A stretch of DNA of 64,000 nucleotides from Aurelia coerulea (lineage: Eukaryota; Cnidaria; Scyphozoa; Semaeostomeae; Ulmaridae). Made by a program: the position numbers and the translations under genes. The notes under the pieces are model-generated. The model did no database searches. It was not told where the DNA came from and saw only the letters and a program-made list of their open reading frames with translations. The stretch is taken from positions 62,001 to 126,000 of the forward strand of contig CM076949.1 of the NCBI GenBank assembly GCA_039566865.1, given 5' to 3'. Positions 15,001-28,900 of the stretch are shown one piece after another. Within the stretch, counting starts at the first letter, position 1, and every line of letters begins with the position of its first letter.

Positions 15001-18000
15001 TCGATTTAAGGCCTAAATAGGCCATTTTACATGGGAATAAGGGTCAGGAAACATGTTTGGGGTTCTTCGGGACATTTTTAGGGGGTTTTGGCCGAAAAAA
15101 AAATTTTTTTTTCAAAAATTTTCAAAATCGATTTAAGGCCTAAATAGGCCATTTTACATGGGAATAAGGGTCAGGAAACATGTTTGGGGTTCTTCAGGAC
15201 ATTTTTAGGGGGTTTTGGCCGAAAAAAAAATTTTTTTTTCAAAAATTTTCAAATTCGATTTAAGGCCTAAATAGGCCATTTTACATGGGAATAAGGGTCA
15301 GGAAACATGTTTGGGGTTCTTCGGGACATTTTTAGGGGGTTTTGGCCGAAAAAAAAAATTTTTTTTCAAAAATTTTCAAATTCGATTTAAGGCCTAAATA
15401 GGCCATTTTACATGGGAATAAGGGTCAGGAAACATGTTTGGGGTTCTTCGGGACATTTTTAGGGGGTTTTGGCCGAAAAAAAAATTTTTTTTTCAAAAAT
15501 TTTCAAATTTGATTTAAGGCCTAAATAGGCCATTTTACATGAGAATAAGGGTCAGGAAACATGTTTGGGGTTCTTCGGGACATTTTTAGGGGGTTTTGGC
15601 CGAAAAATTTTTTTTTTTTCAAAAATTTTCAAATTCGATTTAAGGCCTAAATAGGCCATTTTACATGGGAATAAGGGTCAGGAAACATGTTTGGGGTTTT
15701 TCGGGACATTTTTAGGGGGTTTTGGCCGAAAAAAATTTTTTTTTTCAAAAATTTTCAAAATCGATTTAAGGCCTAAATAGGCCATTTTACATGGGAATAA
15801 GGGTCAGGAAACATGTTTGGGGTTCTTCGGGACATTTTTAGGGGGTTTTGGCCGAAAAAAAATTTTTTTTTCAAAAATTTTCAAAATCGATTTAAGGCCT
15901 AAATAGGCCATTTTACATGGGAATAAGGGTCAGGAAACATGTTTGGGTTCTTCGGGACATTTTTAGGGGGTTTTGTCCGAAAAAAAAATTTTTTTTTCAA
16001 AAATTTTCAAAATCGATTTAAGGCCTAAATAGGCCATTTTACATGGGAATAAGGGTCAGGAAACATGTTTGGGGTTCTTCGGGACATTTTTAGGGGGTTT
16101 TGGCCGAAAAAAAAATTTTTTTTTCAAAAATTTTCAAAATCGATTTAAGGCCTAAATAGGCCATTTTACATGTGAATAAGGGTCAGGAAACATGTTTGGG
16201 GTTCTTCGGGACATTTTTAGGGGGTTTTGGCCGAAAAAAAAATTTTTTTTCAAAAATTTTCAAAATCGATTTAAGGCCTAAATAGGCCATTTTACATGGG
16301 AATAAGGGTCAGGAAACATGTTTGGGGTTCTTCGGGACATTTTTAGGGGGTTTTGGCCGAAAAAAAAATTTTTTTTTCAAAAATTTTCAAATTCGATTTA
16401 AGGCCTAAATAGGCCATTTTACATGAGAATAAGGGTCAGGAAACATGTTTGGGGTTCTTCGGGACATTTTTAGGGGGTTTTGGCCGAAAAAAAATTTTTT
16501 TTTCAAAAATTTTCAAAATCGATTTAAGGCCTAAATAGGCCATTTTACATGGGAATAAGGGTCAGGAAACATGTTTGGGGTTCTTCAGGACATTTTTAGG
16601 GGGTTTTGGCCGAAAAAAAAAATTTTTTTTCAAAAATTTTCAAATTCGATTTAAGGCCTAAATAGGCCATTTTACATGGGAATAAGGGTAAGGAAACATG
16701 TTTGGGGTTCTTCGGGACATTTTTAGGGGGTTTTGGCCGAAAAAAAAAAATTTTTTTTCAAAAATTTTCAAATTTGATTTAAGGCCTAAATAGGCCATTT
16801 TACATGAAAATAAGGGTCAGGGAACATGTTTGGGGTTCTTCGGGACATTTTTAGGGGGTTTTGGCCGAAAAAAAATTTTTTTTTTCAAAAATTTTCAAAT
16901 TCGATTTAAGGCCTAAATAGGCCATTTTACATGGGAATAAGGGTCAGGAAACATGTTTGGGGTTCTTCGGGACATTTTTAAGGGGTTTTGGCCGAAAAAA
17001 AAATTTTTTTTCAAAAATTTTCAAAATCGATTTAAGGCCTAAATAGGCCATTTTACATGGGAATAAGGGTCAGGAAACTTGTTTGTGGTTCTTCGGGACA
17101 TTTTTAGGGGGTTTTGGCAGAAAAAAAAAATTTTTTTCAAAAATTTTCAAAATCGATTTAAGGCCTAAATAGGCATTTTTACATGGGAATAAGGGTCAGG
17201 AAACATGTTTGGGGTTCTTCGGGACATTTTTAGGGGGTTTTGGCCGAAAAAAAAATTTTTTTTTCAAAATTTTTGAAAATCGATTTAAGGCCTAAATAGG
17301 CCATTTTACATGAGAATAAGGGTCAGGGAACATGTTTGGGGTTCTTCGGGACATTTTTAGGGGGTTTTTGCCGAAAAAAAAATTTTTTTTTCAAAAATTT
17401 TCAAATTCGATTTAAGGCCTAAATAGGCCATTTTACATGAGAATAAGGGTCAGGGAACATGTTTGGGGTTCTTCGGGACATTTTTAGGGGGTTTTGGCCG
17501 AAAAAAAAAATTTTTTTCAAAAATTTTTAAAATCGATTTAAGGCCTAAATAGGCCATTTTCCATGGGAATAAGGGTGAGGAAAAAGGTTTGGGGTTCTTC
17601 GGGACATTTTTAGGGGGTTTTGGCCGAAAAAAAATTTTTTTTTTCAAAAATTTTCAAAATTGATTTAAGGCCTAAATAGGCCATTTTACATGGGAATAAG
17701 GGTCAGGAAACATGTTTGGGGTTCTTCGTGACATTTTTAGGGGGTTTTGGCCGAAAAAACAACTTTTTTTCAAAAATTTTCAAATTCGATTTAAGGCCTA
17801 AATAGACCATTTTACATGGGAATAAGGGTCAGGAAACATGTTTGGGGTTCTTCGTGACATTTTTAGGGGGTTTTGGCCGAAAAAACAACTTTTTTTCAAA
17901 AATTTTCAAATTCGATTTAAGGCCTAAATAGACCATTTTACATGAGAATAAGGGTCAGGAAACATGTTTGGGGTTCTTCGGGACATTTTTAGGGGGTTTT

Positions 18001-19989
18001 GGCCGAAAAAAAAATTTTTTTTCAAAAATTTTCAAATTCGATTTAAGGCCTAAATAGGCCATTTTAAATGAGAATAAGGGTCAGGAAACATGTTTGGGGT
18101 TCTTCGGGACATTTTTAGGGGGTTTTGGCCGAAAAAAAAATTTTTTTTCAAAAATTTTCAAAATCGATTTAAGGCCTAAATAGGCCATTTTACATGGGAA
18201 TAAGGGTCAGGAAACATGTTTGGGGTTCTTCGGGACATTTTTAGGGGGTTTTGGCCGAAAAAAAAATTTTTTTTTCAAAAATTTTCAAAATCGATAAGGC
18301 CTAAATAGGCCATTTTACATGAGAATAAGGGTCAAGGAACATGTTTGGGGTTCTTCGGGACATTTTTAGGGGGTTTTGGCCGAAAAAACAACTTTTTTTC
18401 AAAAATTTTCAAATTCGATTTAAGGCCTAAATAGACCATTTTACATGAGAATAAGGGTCAGGAAACATGTTTGGGGTTCTTCGGGACATTTTTAGGGGGT
18501 TTTGGCCGAAAAAAAAATTTTTTTTTCAAAAATTTTCAAAATCGATTTAAGGCCTACATAGGCCATTTTACATGGGAATAAGGGTCAGGAAACATGTTTG
18601 GGGTTCTTCAGGACATTTTTAGGGGCTTTTGGCCGAAAAAAAAAATTTTTTTTCAAAAATTTTCAAATTCAATTTAAGGCCTAAATAGGCCATTTTACAT
18701 GGGAATAAGGGTCAGGAAACATGTTTGGGGTTCTTCGGGACATTTTTAGGGGGTTTTGGCCGAAAAAAAAATTTTTTTTCAAAAATTTTCAAATTCGATT
18801 TAAGGCCTAAATAGGCCATTTTACATGGGAATAAGGGTAAGGAAACATGTTTGGGGTTCTTCGGGACATTTTTAGGGGGTTTTGGCCGAAAAAAAAATTT
18901 TTTTTTCAAAAATTTTCAAATTTGATTTAAGGCCTAAATAGGCCATTTTACATGAGAATAAGGGTCAGGGAACATGTTTGGGGTTCTTCGGGACATTTTT
19001 AGGGGGTTTTGGCCGAAAAAAAATTTTTTTTTCAAAAATTTTCAAATTCGATTTAAGGCCTAAATAGGCCATTTTACATGAGAATAAGGGTCAGGGAACA
19101 TGTTTGGGGTTTTTCGGGACATTTTTAGGGGGTTTTTGCCGAAACAAAATTTTTTTTTTCAAAAATTTTCAAATTCGATTTAAGGCCTAAATAGGCCATT
19201 TTACATGGGAATAAGGGTCAGGAAACATGTTTGGAGTTCTTCGGGACATTTTTAGGGGGTTTTGGCCGAAAAAAAATTTTTTTTTCAAAAATTTTCAAAA
19301 TCGATTTAAGGCCTAAATAGGCCATTTTACTTGGGAATAAGGGTCAGGAAACATGTTTGGAGTTCTTCGGGACATTTTTAGGGGGTTTTGGCCGAAAAAA
19401 AAATTTTTTTTTCAAAAATTTTCAAATTCGATTTAAGGCCTAAATAGGCCATTTTACATGGGAATAAGGGTCAGGGAACATGTTTGGGGTTCTTCGGGAC
19501 ATTTTTAGGGGGTTTTTGCCGAAAAAAAAATTTTTTTTTCAAAAATTTTCAAATTCGATTTAAGGCCTAAATAGTCCATTTTACACGAGAATAAGGGTCA
19601 GGGAACATGTTTGGGGTTCTTCGGGACATTTTTAGGGGGTTTTGGCCGAAAAAGAATTTTTTTTTTCAAAAATTTTCAAAATCGATTTAAGGCCTAAATA
19701 GGCCATTTTACATGGGAATAAGGGTCAGGAAACATGTTTGGGGTTCTTCGGGACATTTTTAGGGGGTTTAAGCCTAAAAAAAAATTTTTTTTTTCAAAAA
19801 TTTTCAAATTCGATTTAAGGCCTAAATAGGCCATTTTACATGAGAATAAGGGTCAGGAAACATGTTTGGGGTTCTTCGGGACATTTTTAGGGGGTTTTGG
19901 CCGAAAAAAAATTTTTTTTTCAAAAATTTTCAAAATCGATTTAAGGCCTAAATAGGCCATTTTACATGGGAATAAGGGTCAGGAAACAT

Positions 19990-22960
19990 GTTTGGGGTTC
20001 TTCAGGACATTTTTAGGGGGTTTTGGCCGAAAAAAAAAATTTTTTTTCAAAAATTTTCAAATTCGATTTAAGGCCTAAATAGGCCATTTTACATGGGAAT
20101 AAGGGTAAGGAAACATGTTTGGGGTTCTTCGGGACATTTTTAGGGGGTTTTGGCCGAAAAAAAAAAATTTTTTTTCAAAAATTTTCAAATTTGATTTAAG
20201 GCCTAAATAGGCCATTTTACATGAAAATAAGGGTCAGGGAACATGTTTGGGGTTCTTCGGGACATTTTTAGGGGGTTTTGGCCGAAAAAAAATTTTTTTT
20301 TTCAAAAATTTTCAAATTCGATTTAAGGCCTAAATAGGCCATTTTACATGGGAATAAGGGTCAGGAAACATGTTTGGGGTTCTTCGGGACATTTTTAGGG
20401 GGTTTTGGCCGAAAAAAAAATTTTTTTTCAAAAATTTTCAAAATCGATTTAAGGCCTAAATAGGCCATTTTACATGGGAATAAGGGTCAGGAAACTTGTT
20501 TGGGGTTCTTCGGGACATTTTTAGGGGGTTTTGGCAGAAAAAAAAAATTTTTTTCAAAAATTTTCAAAATCGATTTAAGGCCTAAATAGGCATTTTTACA
20601 TGGGAATAAGGGTCAGGAAACATGTTTGGGGTTCTTCGGGACATTTTTAGGGGGTTTTGGCCGAAAAAAAAATTTTTTTTCAAAATTTTTCAAATTCGAT
20701 TTAAGGCCTAAATAGGCCATTTTACATGGGAATAAGGGTCAGGAAACATGTTTGGGGTTCTTCGGGACATTTTAGGGGGTTTTGGCCGAAAAAAAAAATT
20801 TTTTTTCAAAAATTTTCAAATTCGATTTAAGGCCTAAATAGGCCATTTTACATGGGAATAAGGGTCAGGAAACATGTTTGGGGTTCTTCGGGACATTTTA
20901 GGGGGTTTTGGCCGAAAAAAAAAATTTTTTTTCAAAAATTTTCAAATTCGATTTAAGGCCTAAATAGGCCATTTTACATGGGAATAAGGGTCAGGAAACA
21001 TGTTTGGGGTTCTTCAGGACATTTTTAGGGGGTTTTGGCCGAAAAAAAAATTTTTTATTCAAAAATTTTCAAATTCGATTTAAGGCCTAAATAGGCAATT
21101 TTACATGGGAATAAGGGTCAGGAAACATGTTTGGGGTTCTTCGGGACATTTTTAGGGGGTTTTGGCCGAAAAAAAATTTTTTTTTTCAAAAATTTTCAAA
21201 TTCGATTTAAGGCCTAAATAGGCCATTTTACATGGGAATAAGGGTCAGGAAACATGTTTCGGGTTCTTCGGGACATTTTTAGGGGGTTTTGGCCGAAAAA
21301 AAAAATTTTTTTCAAAAATTGTCAAATTCGATTTAAGGCCTAAATAGGCCATTTTACATGAGAATAAGGGTCAGGAAACATGTTTGGGGTTCTTCGGGAC
21401 ATTTTTAGGATGTTTTGGCCGAAAAAAAAATTTTTTTTCAAAAATTTTTTTTAATTCAATTTAAGGCCTAAATAGGCCATTTTACATGGGAATAAGGGTC
21501 AGGAAACATGTTTGGGGTTCTTCAGGACATTTTTAGGGGGTTTTGGCCGAAAAAAAAAATTTTTTTTCAAAAATTTTCAAATTCGATTTAAGGCCTAAAT
21601 AGGCCATTTTACATGGGAATAAGGGTGAGGAAACATGTTTGGGGTTCTTCGGGACATTTTTAGGGGGTTTTGGCCGAAAAAAAAAAATTTTTTTTCAAAA
21701 ATTTTCAAATTTGATTTAAGGCCTAAATAGGCCATTTTACATGAAAATAAGGGTCAGGGAACATGTTTGGGGTTCTTCGGGACATTTTTAGGGGGTTTTG
21801 GCCGAAAAAAAATTTTTTTTTTCAAAAATTTTCAAATTCGATTTAAGGCCTAAATAGGCCATTTTACATGGGAATAAGGGTCAGGAAACATGTTTGGGGT
21901 TCTTCGGGACATTTTTAGGGGGTTTTGGCCGAAAAAAAAATTTTTTTTCAAAAATTTTCAAAATCGATTTAAGGCCTAAATAGGCCATTTTACATGGGAA
22001 TAAGGGTCAGGAAACTTGTTTGGGGTTCTTCGGGACATTTTTAGGGGGTTTTGGCAGAAAAAAAAAATTTTTTTCAAAAATTTTCAAAATCGATTTAAGG
22101 CCTAAATAGGCATTTTTACATGGGAATAAGGGTCAGGAAACATGTTTGGGGTTCTTCGGGACATTTTTAGGGGGTTTTGGCCGAAAAAAAAAATTTTTTT
22201 CAAAATTTTTCAAATTCGATTTAAGGCCTAAATAGGCCATTTTACATGGGAATAAGGGTCAGGAAACATGTTTGGGGTTCTTCGGGACATTTTAGGGGGT
22301 TTTGGCCGAAAAAAAAAATTTTTTTTCAAAAATTTTCAAATTCGATTTAAGGCCTAAATAGGCCATTTTACATGGGAATAAGGGTCAGGGAACATGTTTG
22401 GGGTTTTTCGGGACATTTTTAGGGGGTTTTGTTCGAAAAAAAATTTTTTTTTTCAAAAATTTTCAAATTCGATTTAAGGCCTAAATAGGCCATTTTACAT
22501 GGGAATAAGGGTCAGGAAACATGTTTGGGGTTCTTCAGGACATTTTTAGGGGGTTTTGGCCGAAAAAAAAATTTTTTATTCAAAAATTTTCAAATTCGAT
22601 TTAAGGCCTAAATAGGCAATTTTACATGGGAATAAGGGTCAGGAAACATGTTTGGGGTTCTTCGGGACATTTTTAGGGGGTTTTGGCCGAAAAAAAATTT
22701 TTTTTTTCAAAAATTTTCAAATTCGATTTAAGGCCTAAATAGGCCATTTTACATGGGAATAAGGGTCAGGAAACATGTTTCGGGTTCTTCGGGACATTTT
22801 TAGGGGGTTTTGGCCGAAAAAAAAAATTTTTTTCAAAAATTGTCAAATTCGATTTAAGGCCTAAATAGGCCATTTTACATGAGAATAAGGGTCAGGAAAC
22901 ATGTTTGGGGTTCTTCGGGACATTTTTAGGATGTTTTGGCCGAAAAAAAATTTTTTTTTC
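19990..22960. repeat. Tandem 1,520-bp satellite duplication (12 monomers per copy)
   Basis: Two adjacent stretches, about 19,990-21,440 and 21,510-22,960, share a run of unusual monomers at an offset of 1,520-1,521 bp. The markers are GGCAGAAAA (20,533 and 22,053), TAGGCATTTTTACATGG, ATGAAAATAAGGGTCAGGG, AATTGTCAAATTCG and TTAGGATGTTTTGG (about 21,407 and 22,927). The copies are not identical: near 22,390 copy 2 has TTTTTCGGG followed by TTTTGTTCGAAA. A third, shorter relative occurs at about 16,620-17,200, about 3,416 bp upstream of the first copy. Confidence 0.82.
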
Positions 22961-24734
22961 AAAAATTTTTAAATTCGATTTAAGGCCTAAATAGGCCATT
23001 TTACATGGGAATAAGGGTCAGGAAACATGTTTGGGGTTCTTCGGGACATTTTAGGGGGTTTTGGCCGAAAAAAAAATTTTTTTTTTCAAAAATTTTCAAA
23101 ATCGATTTAAGGCCTAAATAGGCCATTTTACATAGAAAAAAGGGTCAGGAAACATGTTTGGGGTTCTTCGGGATATTTTAGGGGGTTTTGGCCGAAAAAA
23201 AATTTTTTTTTTCAAAAATTTTCAAATTCGATTTAAGGCCTAAATAGGCCATTTTACATGGGAATAAGGGTCAGGAAACATGTTTGGGGTTCTTCGGGAC
23301 ATTTTTAGGGGTTTTGGCCGAAAAAAAAATTTTTTTTTTCAAAAATTTGCAAATTCGATTTAAGGCCTAAATAGGCCATTTTACATGAGAATAAGGGTCA
23401 GGAAACATGTTTGGGGTTCTTCGGGACATTTTTAGGGGGTTTTGGCCGAAAAAAAAGATTTTTTTTTCAAAAATTTTCAAAATCGATTTAAGGCCTAAAT
23501 AGGCCATTTTACATGGGAATAAGGGTCAGGAAACATGTTTGGGGTTCTTCGGGACATTTTTAGGGGGTTTTGGCCGAAAAAAAAATTTTTTTTTCAAAAA
23601 TTTGCAAATTCGATTTAAGGCCTAAATAGGCCATTTTACATGAGAATAAGGGTCAGGAAACATGTCTGGGGTTCTTCGGGACATTTTTAGGGGGTTTTGG
23701 CCGAAAAAAAATTTTTTTTTTCAAAAATTTTCAAAATCGATTTAAGGCCTAAATAGGCCATTTTCCATGGGAATAAGGGTCAGGAAACATGTTTGAGGCT
23801 CTTCGGGACATTTTTAGGGGGTTTTGGCCGAAAAAAAAAATTTTTTTTCAAAAATTTTCAAAATCGATTTAAGGCCTAAATAGGCCATTTTACATGGGAA
23901 TAAAAGTCAGGAAACATGTTTGGGGTTCTTCGGGACATTTTTAGGGGGTTTTGTTCGAAAAAAAATTTTTTTTTTCAAAAATTTTCAAATTCGATTTAAG
24001 GCCTAAATAGGCCATTTTACATGGGAATAAGGGTCAGGAAACATGTTTGGGGTTCTTCGGGACATTTTAGGGGGTTTTGGCCGAAAAAAAAATTTTTTTT
24101 TCAAAAATTTTCAAATTCGATTTAAGGCCTAAATAGGCCATTTTAAATGAGAATAAGGGTCAGAAAACATGTTTGGGGTTCTTCGGGACATTTTTAGGGG
24201 GTTTTGGCCGAAAAAAAAATTTTTTTTCAAAAATTTTCAAATTCGATTTAAGGCCTAAATAGGCCATTTTACATGGGAATAAGGGTCAGGAAACATGTTT
24301 GGGGTTCTTCGGGACATTTTAGGGGGTTTTGGCCGAAAAAAAATTTTTTTTTTTCAAAAATTTTCAAAATCGATTTAAGGCCTAAATAGGCCATTTTACA
24401 TGGAAAAAAGGGTCAGGTAACATGTTTGGGGTTCTTCGGGACATTTTTAGGGGGTTTTGGCCGAAAAAAAATTTTTTTTTTCAAAAATTTTCAAAATCGA
24501 TTTAAGGCCTAAATAGGCCATTTTACATGGGAATAAGGGTCAGGAAACATGTTTGGGGTTCTTCAGGACATTTTTAGGGGGTTTTGGCCGAAAAAAAAAT
24601 TTTTTATTCAAAAATTTTCAAATTCGATTTAAGGCCTAAATAGGCAATTTTACATGGGAATAAGGGTCAGGAAACATGTTTGGGGTTCTTCGGGACATTT
24701 TTAGGAGGTTTTGGCCGAAAAAAAAATTTTTTTT

Positions 24735-25710
24735 CAAAAATTTTTAAATTCGATTTAAGGCCTAAATAGGCCATTTTACATGGGAATAAGGGTCAGGAAA
24801 CATGTTTGGGGTTCTTCGGGACATTTTAGGGGGTTTTCGCCGAAAAAAAAATTTTTTTTTTCAAAAATTTTCAAAATCGATTTAAGGCCTAAATAGGCCA
24901 TTTTACATAGAAAAAAGGGTCAGGAAACATGTTTGGGGTTCTTCGGGATATTTTAGGGGGTTTTGGCCGAAAAAAATTTTTTTTTTTCAAAAATTTTCAA
25001 AATCGATTTAAGGCCTAAATAGGCCATTTTCCATGGGAATAAGGGTCAGGAAACATGTTTGAGGCTCTTCGGGACATTTTTAGGGGGTTTTGGCCGAAAA
25101 AAAAAATTTTTTTTCAAAAATTTTTAAATTCGATTTAAGGCCTAAATAGGCCATTTTACATGGGAATAAGGGTCAGGAAACATGTTTGGGGTTCTTCGGG
25201 ACATTTTAGGGGGTTTTGGCCGAAAAAAAAATTTTTTTTTTCAAAAATTTTCAAAATCGATTTAAGGCCTAAATAGGCCATTTTACATAGAAAAAAGGGT
25301 CAGGAAACATGTTTGGGGTTCTTCGGGATATTTTAGGGGGTTTTGGCCGAAAAAAATTTTTTTTTTTCAAAAATTTTCAAAATCGATTTAAGGCCTAAAT
25401 AGGCCATTTTCCATGGGAATAAGGGTCAGGAAACATGTTTGGGGTTCTTCGGGACATTTTTAGGAGGTTTTGGCCGAAAAAAAAATTTTTTTTCAAAAAT
25501 TTTTAAATTCGATTTAAGGCCTAAATAGGCCATTTTACATGGGAATAAGGGTCAGGAAACATGTTTGGGGTTCTTCGGGACATTTTAGGGGGTTTTGGCC
25601 GAAAAAAAAATTTTTTTTTTCAAAAATTTTCAAAATCGATTTAAGGCCTAAATAGGCCATTTTACATAGAAAAAAGGGTCAGAAAACATGTTTGGGGTTC
25701 TTCGGGACAT
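24735..25710. repeat. Three-monomer (about 383 bp) higher-order repeat
   Basis: Three monomer types follow one another repeatedly: one with AATTTTTAAATTCG, one with TTACATAGAAAAAAGGG, and one with TTTTCCATGGG. The first two CATAGAAAAAAGGG monomers (24,905 and 25,288) are followed by GGGATATTTTAGG; the third (25,670) is not. These starts lie 383 and 382 bp apart, which is three monomers. The third cycle is incomplete. A further CATAGAAAAAAGGG/GGGATATTTTAGG monomer occurs earlier, at about 23,133. Confidence 0.78.
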
Positions 25711-25980
25711 TTTTAGGGGGTTTTGGCCGAAAAAAAAGATTTTTTTTTCAAAAATTTTCAAAATCGATTTAAGGCCTAAATAGGCCATTTTACATGGGAA
25801 TAAGGGTCAGGAAACATGTTTGGGGTTCTTCGGGACATTTTTAGGGGGTTTTGGCCGAAAAAAAAATTTTTTTTTCAAAAATTTGCAAATTCGATTTAAG
25901 GCCTAAATAGGCCATTTTACATGAGAATAAGGGTCAGGAAACATGTTTGGGGTTCTTCGGGACATTTTTAGGGGGTTTTG

Positions 25981-28900
25981 GCCGAAAAAAATTTTTTTTT
26001 TTCAAAAATTTTCAAAATCGATTTAAGGCCTAAATAGGCCATTTTCCATGGGAATAAGGGTCAGGAAACATGTTTGAGGCTCTTCGGGACATTTTTAGGG
26101 GGTTTTGGCCGAAAAAAAAAATTTTTTTTCAAAAATTTTCAAAATCGATTTAAGGCCTAAATAGGCCATTTTACATGGGAATAAAAGTCAGGAAACATGT
26201 TTGGGGTTCTTCAGGACATTTTTAGGGGGTTTTTGCCGAAAAAAAATTTTTTTTTTCAAAAATTTTCAAAATCGATTTAAGGCCTAAATAGGCCATTTTC
26301 CATGGGAATAAGGGTCAGGAAACATGTTTGAGGCTCTTCGGGACATTTTTAGGGGGTTTTGGCCGAAAAAAAAATTTTTTTTTCAAAAATTTTCAAATTC
26401 GATTTAAGGCCTAAATAGGCCATTTTACATGGGGATATGGGTCAGGAAACATGTTTGGGGTTCTTTGGGACATTTTTAGGGGGTTTTGGCTGAAAAAAAT
26501 TTTTTTTTTCAAAAATTTTCAAATTCGATTTAAGGCCTAAATAGGCCATTTTATATGGGAATAAGGGCCAGGAAACATTTTTGGGGTTCTTCGGGACATT
26601 TTTAGGGGGTTTTGGCCGAAAAAAAAATTTTTTTTTCAAAAATTTTCAAAATCGATTTAAGGCCTAAATAGGCCATTTTACATGGAAAAAAGGGTCAGGA
26701 AACATGTTTGGGGTTATTCGGGACATTTTTAGGGGGTTTTGGCCGAAAAAAATCTTTTTTTTCAAAAATTTTCAAATTCGATTTAAGGCCTAAATAGGCC
26801 ATTTTACATGGGAATAAGGGTCAGGAAACATGTTTGGGGTTCTTCGGGACATTTTTAGGGGGTTTTGGCCGAAAAAAAATTTTTTTTTTCAAAAATTTTC
26901 AAATTCGATTTAAGGCCTATATAGGCCATTTTACATGAGAATAAGGGTCAGGAAACATGTTTGGGGTTCTTCGGGACATTTTTAGGGGGTTTTGGCCGAA
27001 AAAAAAATTTTTTTTTCAAAAATTTTCAAAATCGATTTAAGGCCTAAATAGGCCATTTTCCATGGGAATAAGGGTCAGGAAACATGTTTGAGGCTCTTCG
27101 GGACATTTTTAGGGGGTTTTGGCCGAAAAAAATTTTTTTTTTTCAAAATTTTTGAAAATCGATTTAAGGCCTAAATAGGCCATTTTCCATATGGATAAGG
27201 GTCAGGTAACATGTTTGGGGCTCTTCGGGACATTTTTAGGGGGTTTTGGCCGAAAAAAGAATATTTTTTAAAATTTTGAAAATCGATTTAAGGCCTAAAT
27301 AGGCCATTTTACATAGGAATAAGGGTCAGGAAACACGTTAGGGGTTCTTCGGGACATTTTTAGGGGGTTTTGGCCGAAAAAAAAAATTTTTTTCAAAGAT
27401 TTTGAAAATCAATTTAAGGCCTAAATAGGCCATTTTACATTGGAATGAGGGTCAGGGAACATGTTTGGGGTTCTTCGGGACATTTTTAGTGGGTTTTGGC
27501 CGAAAAAAATTTTTTTTTCAAAAATTTTGAAAATCGATTTAAGGCCTAAATAGGCCATTTTACATGAAAATGAGGGTCAGGAAACATATTTGGGGCTCTT
27601 CGGGACATTTTTAGGGTGTTTTGGCCGAAAAAAAAAATTTTTTTTCAAAGGCCTAAATAGGCCATTTTACATAGGAATAAGGGTCAGGAAACACGTTTGG
27701 GGTTCTTCGGGACATTTTAGGGGGTTTTGGCCGAAAAAAAAAATTTTTTTTTCAAAAATTTTCAAATTCGATTTAAGGCCTAAATAGGCCATTTTACATG
27801 GGAATAAGGGTCAGAAAACATGTTTGGGGTTCTTCGGGACATTTTTAGGGGGTTTTGGCCGAAAAAAAAATTTTTTTTTCAAAAATTTTCAAATTCGATT
27901 TAAGGCCTAAATAGGCCATTTTACATGAGAATAAGGGTCAGGAAACATGTTTGGGGTTCTTCGGGACATTTTTAGGGGGTTTTGGCCGAAAAAAAATTTT
28001 TTTTCAAAAATTTTAAAAATCGATTTAAGGCCTAAATAGGCCATTTTACATGGGAATAAGGGTCAGGAAACATGTTTGGGGTTCTTCAGGACATTTTTAG
28101 GGAGTTTTGGCCGAAAAAACAATTTTTTTTTCAAAAATTTTTTAAATCGATTTAAGGCCTAAATAGGCCATTTTACATGGGAATAAGGGTCAGGAAACTT
28201 GTTTGGGGTTCTTCGGGACATTTTTAGGGGGTTTTGGCAGAAAAAAAAAATTTTTTTTCAAAAATTTTCAAAATCGATTTAAGGCCTAAATAGGCCATTT
28301 TACATGGGAATAAGGGTCAGGAAACATGTTTGGGGTTCTTCGGGACATTTTTAGGGGGTTTTGGCCGAAAAAAAATTTTTTTTTCAAAAATTTGCAAATT
28401 CGATTTAAGGCCTAAATAGGCCATTTTACATGAGAATAAGGGTCAGGAAACATGTTTGGGGTTCTTCGGGACATTTTTAGGGGGTTTTGGCCGAAAAAAA
28501 ATTGTTCTTTTCAAAAATTTTTAAAATCGATTTAAGGCCTAAATAGGCCATTTTCTATGGGAATAAGGGTCAGGAAACATGTTTGAGGCTCTTCGGGACA
28601 TTTTTAGGGGGTTTTGGCCGAAAAAAAAATTTTTTTTCAAAAATTTTCAAAATCGATTTAAGGCCTAAATAGGCCATTTTACATGGGAATAAGGGTCAGG
28701 AAACATGTTTGGGGTTCTTCGGGACATTTTAGGGGGTTTTGGCCGGAAAAAAAAATTTTTTTTTCAAAAATTTTCAAAATCGATTTAAGGCCTAAATAGG
28801 CCATTTTACATGGAAAAAAGGGTCAGGAAACATGTTTGGGGTTCTTCGGGACATTTTTAGGGGGTTTTGGCCGAAAAAAAAGTTTTTTTTTCAAAAATTT

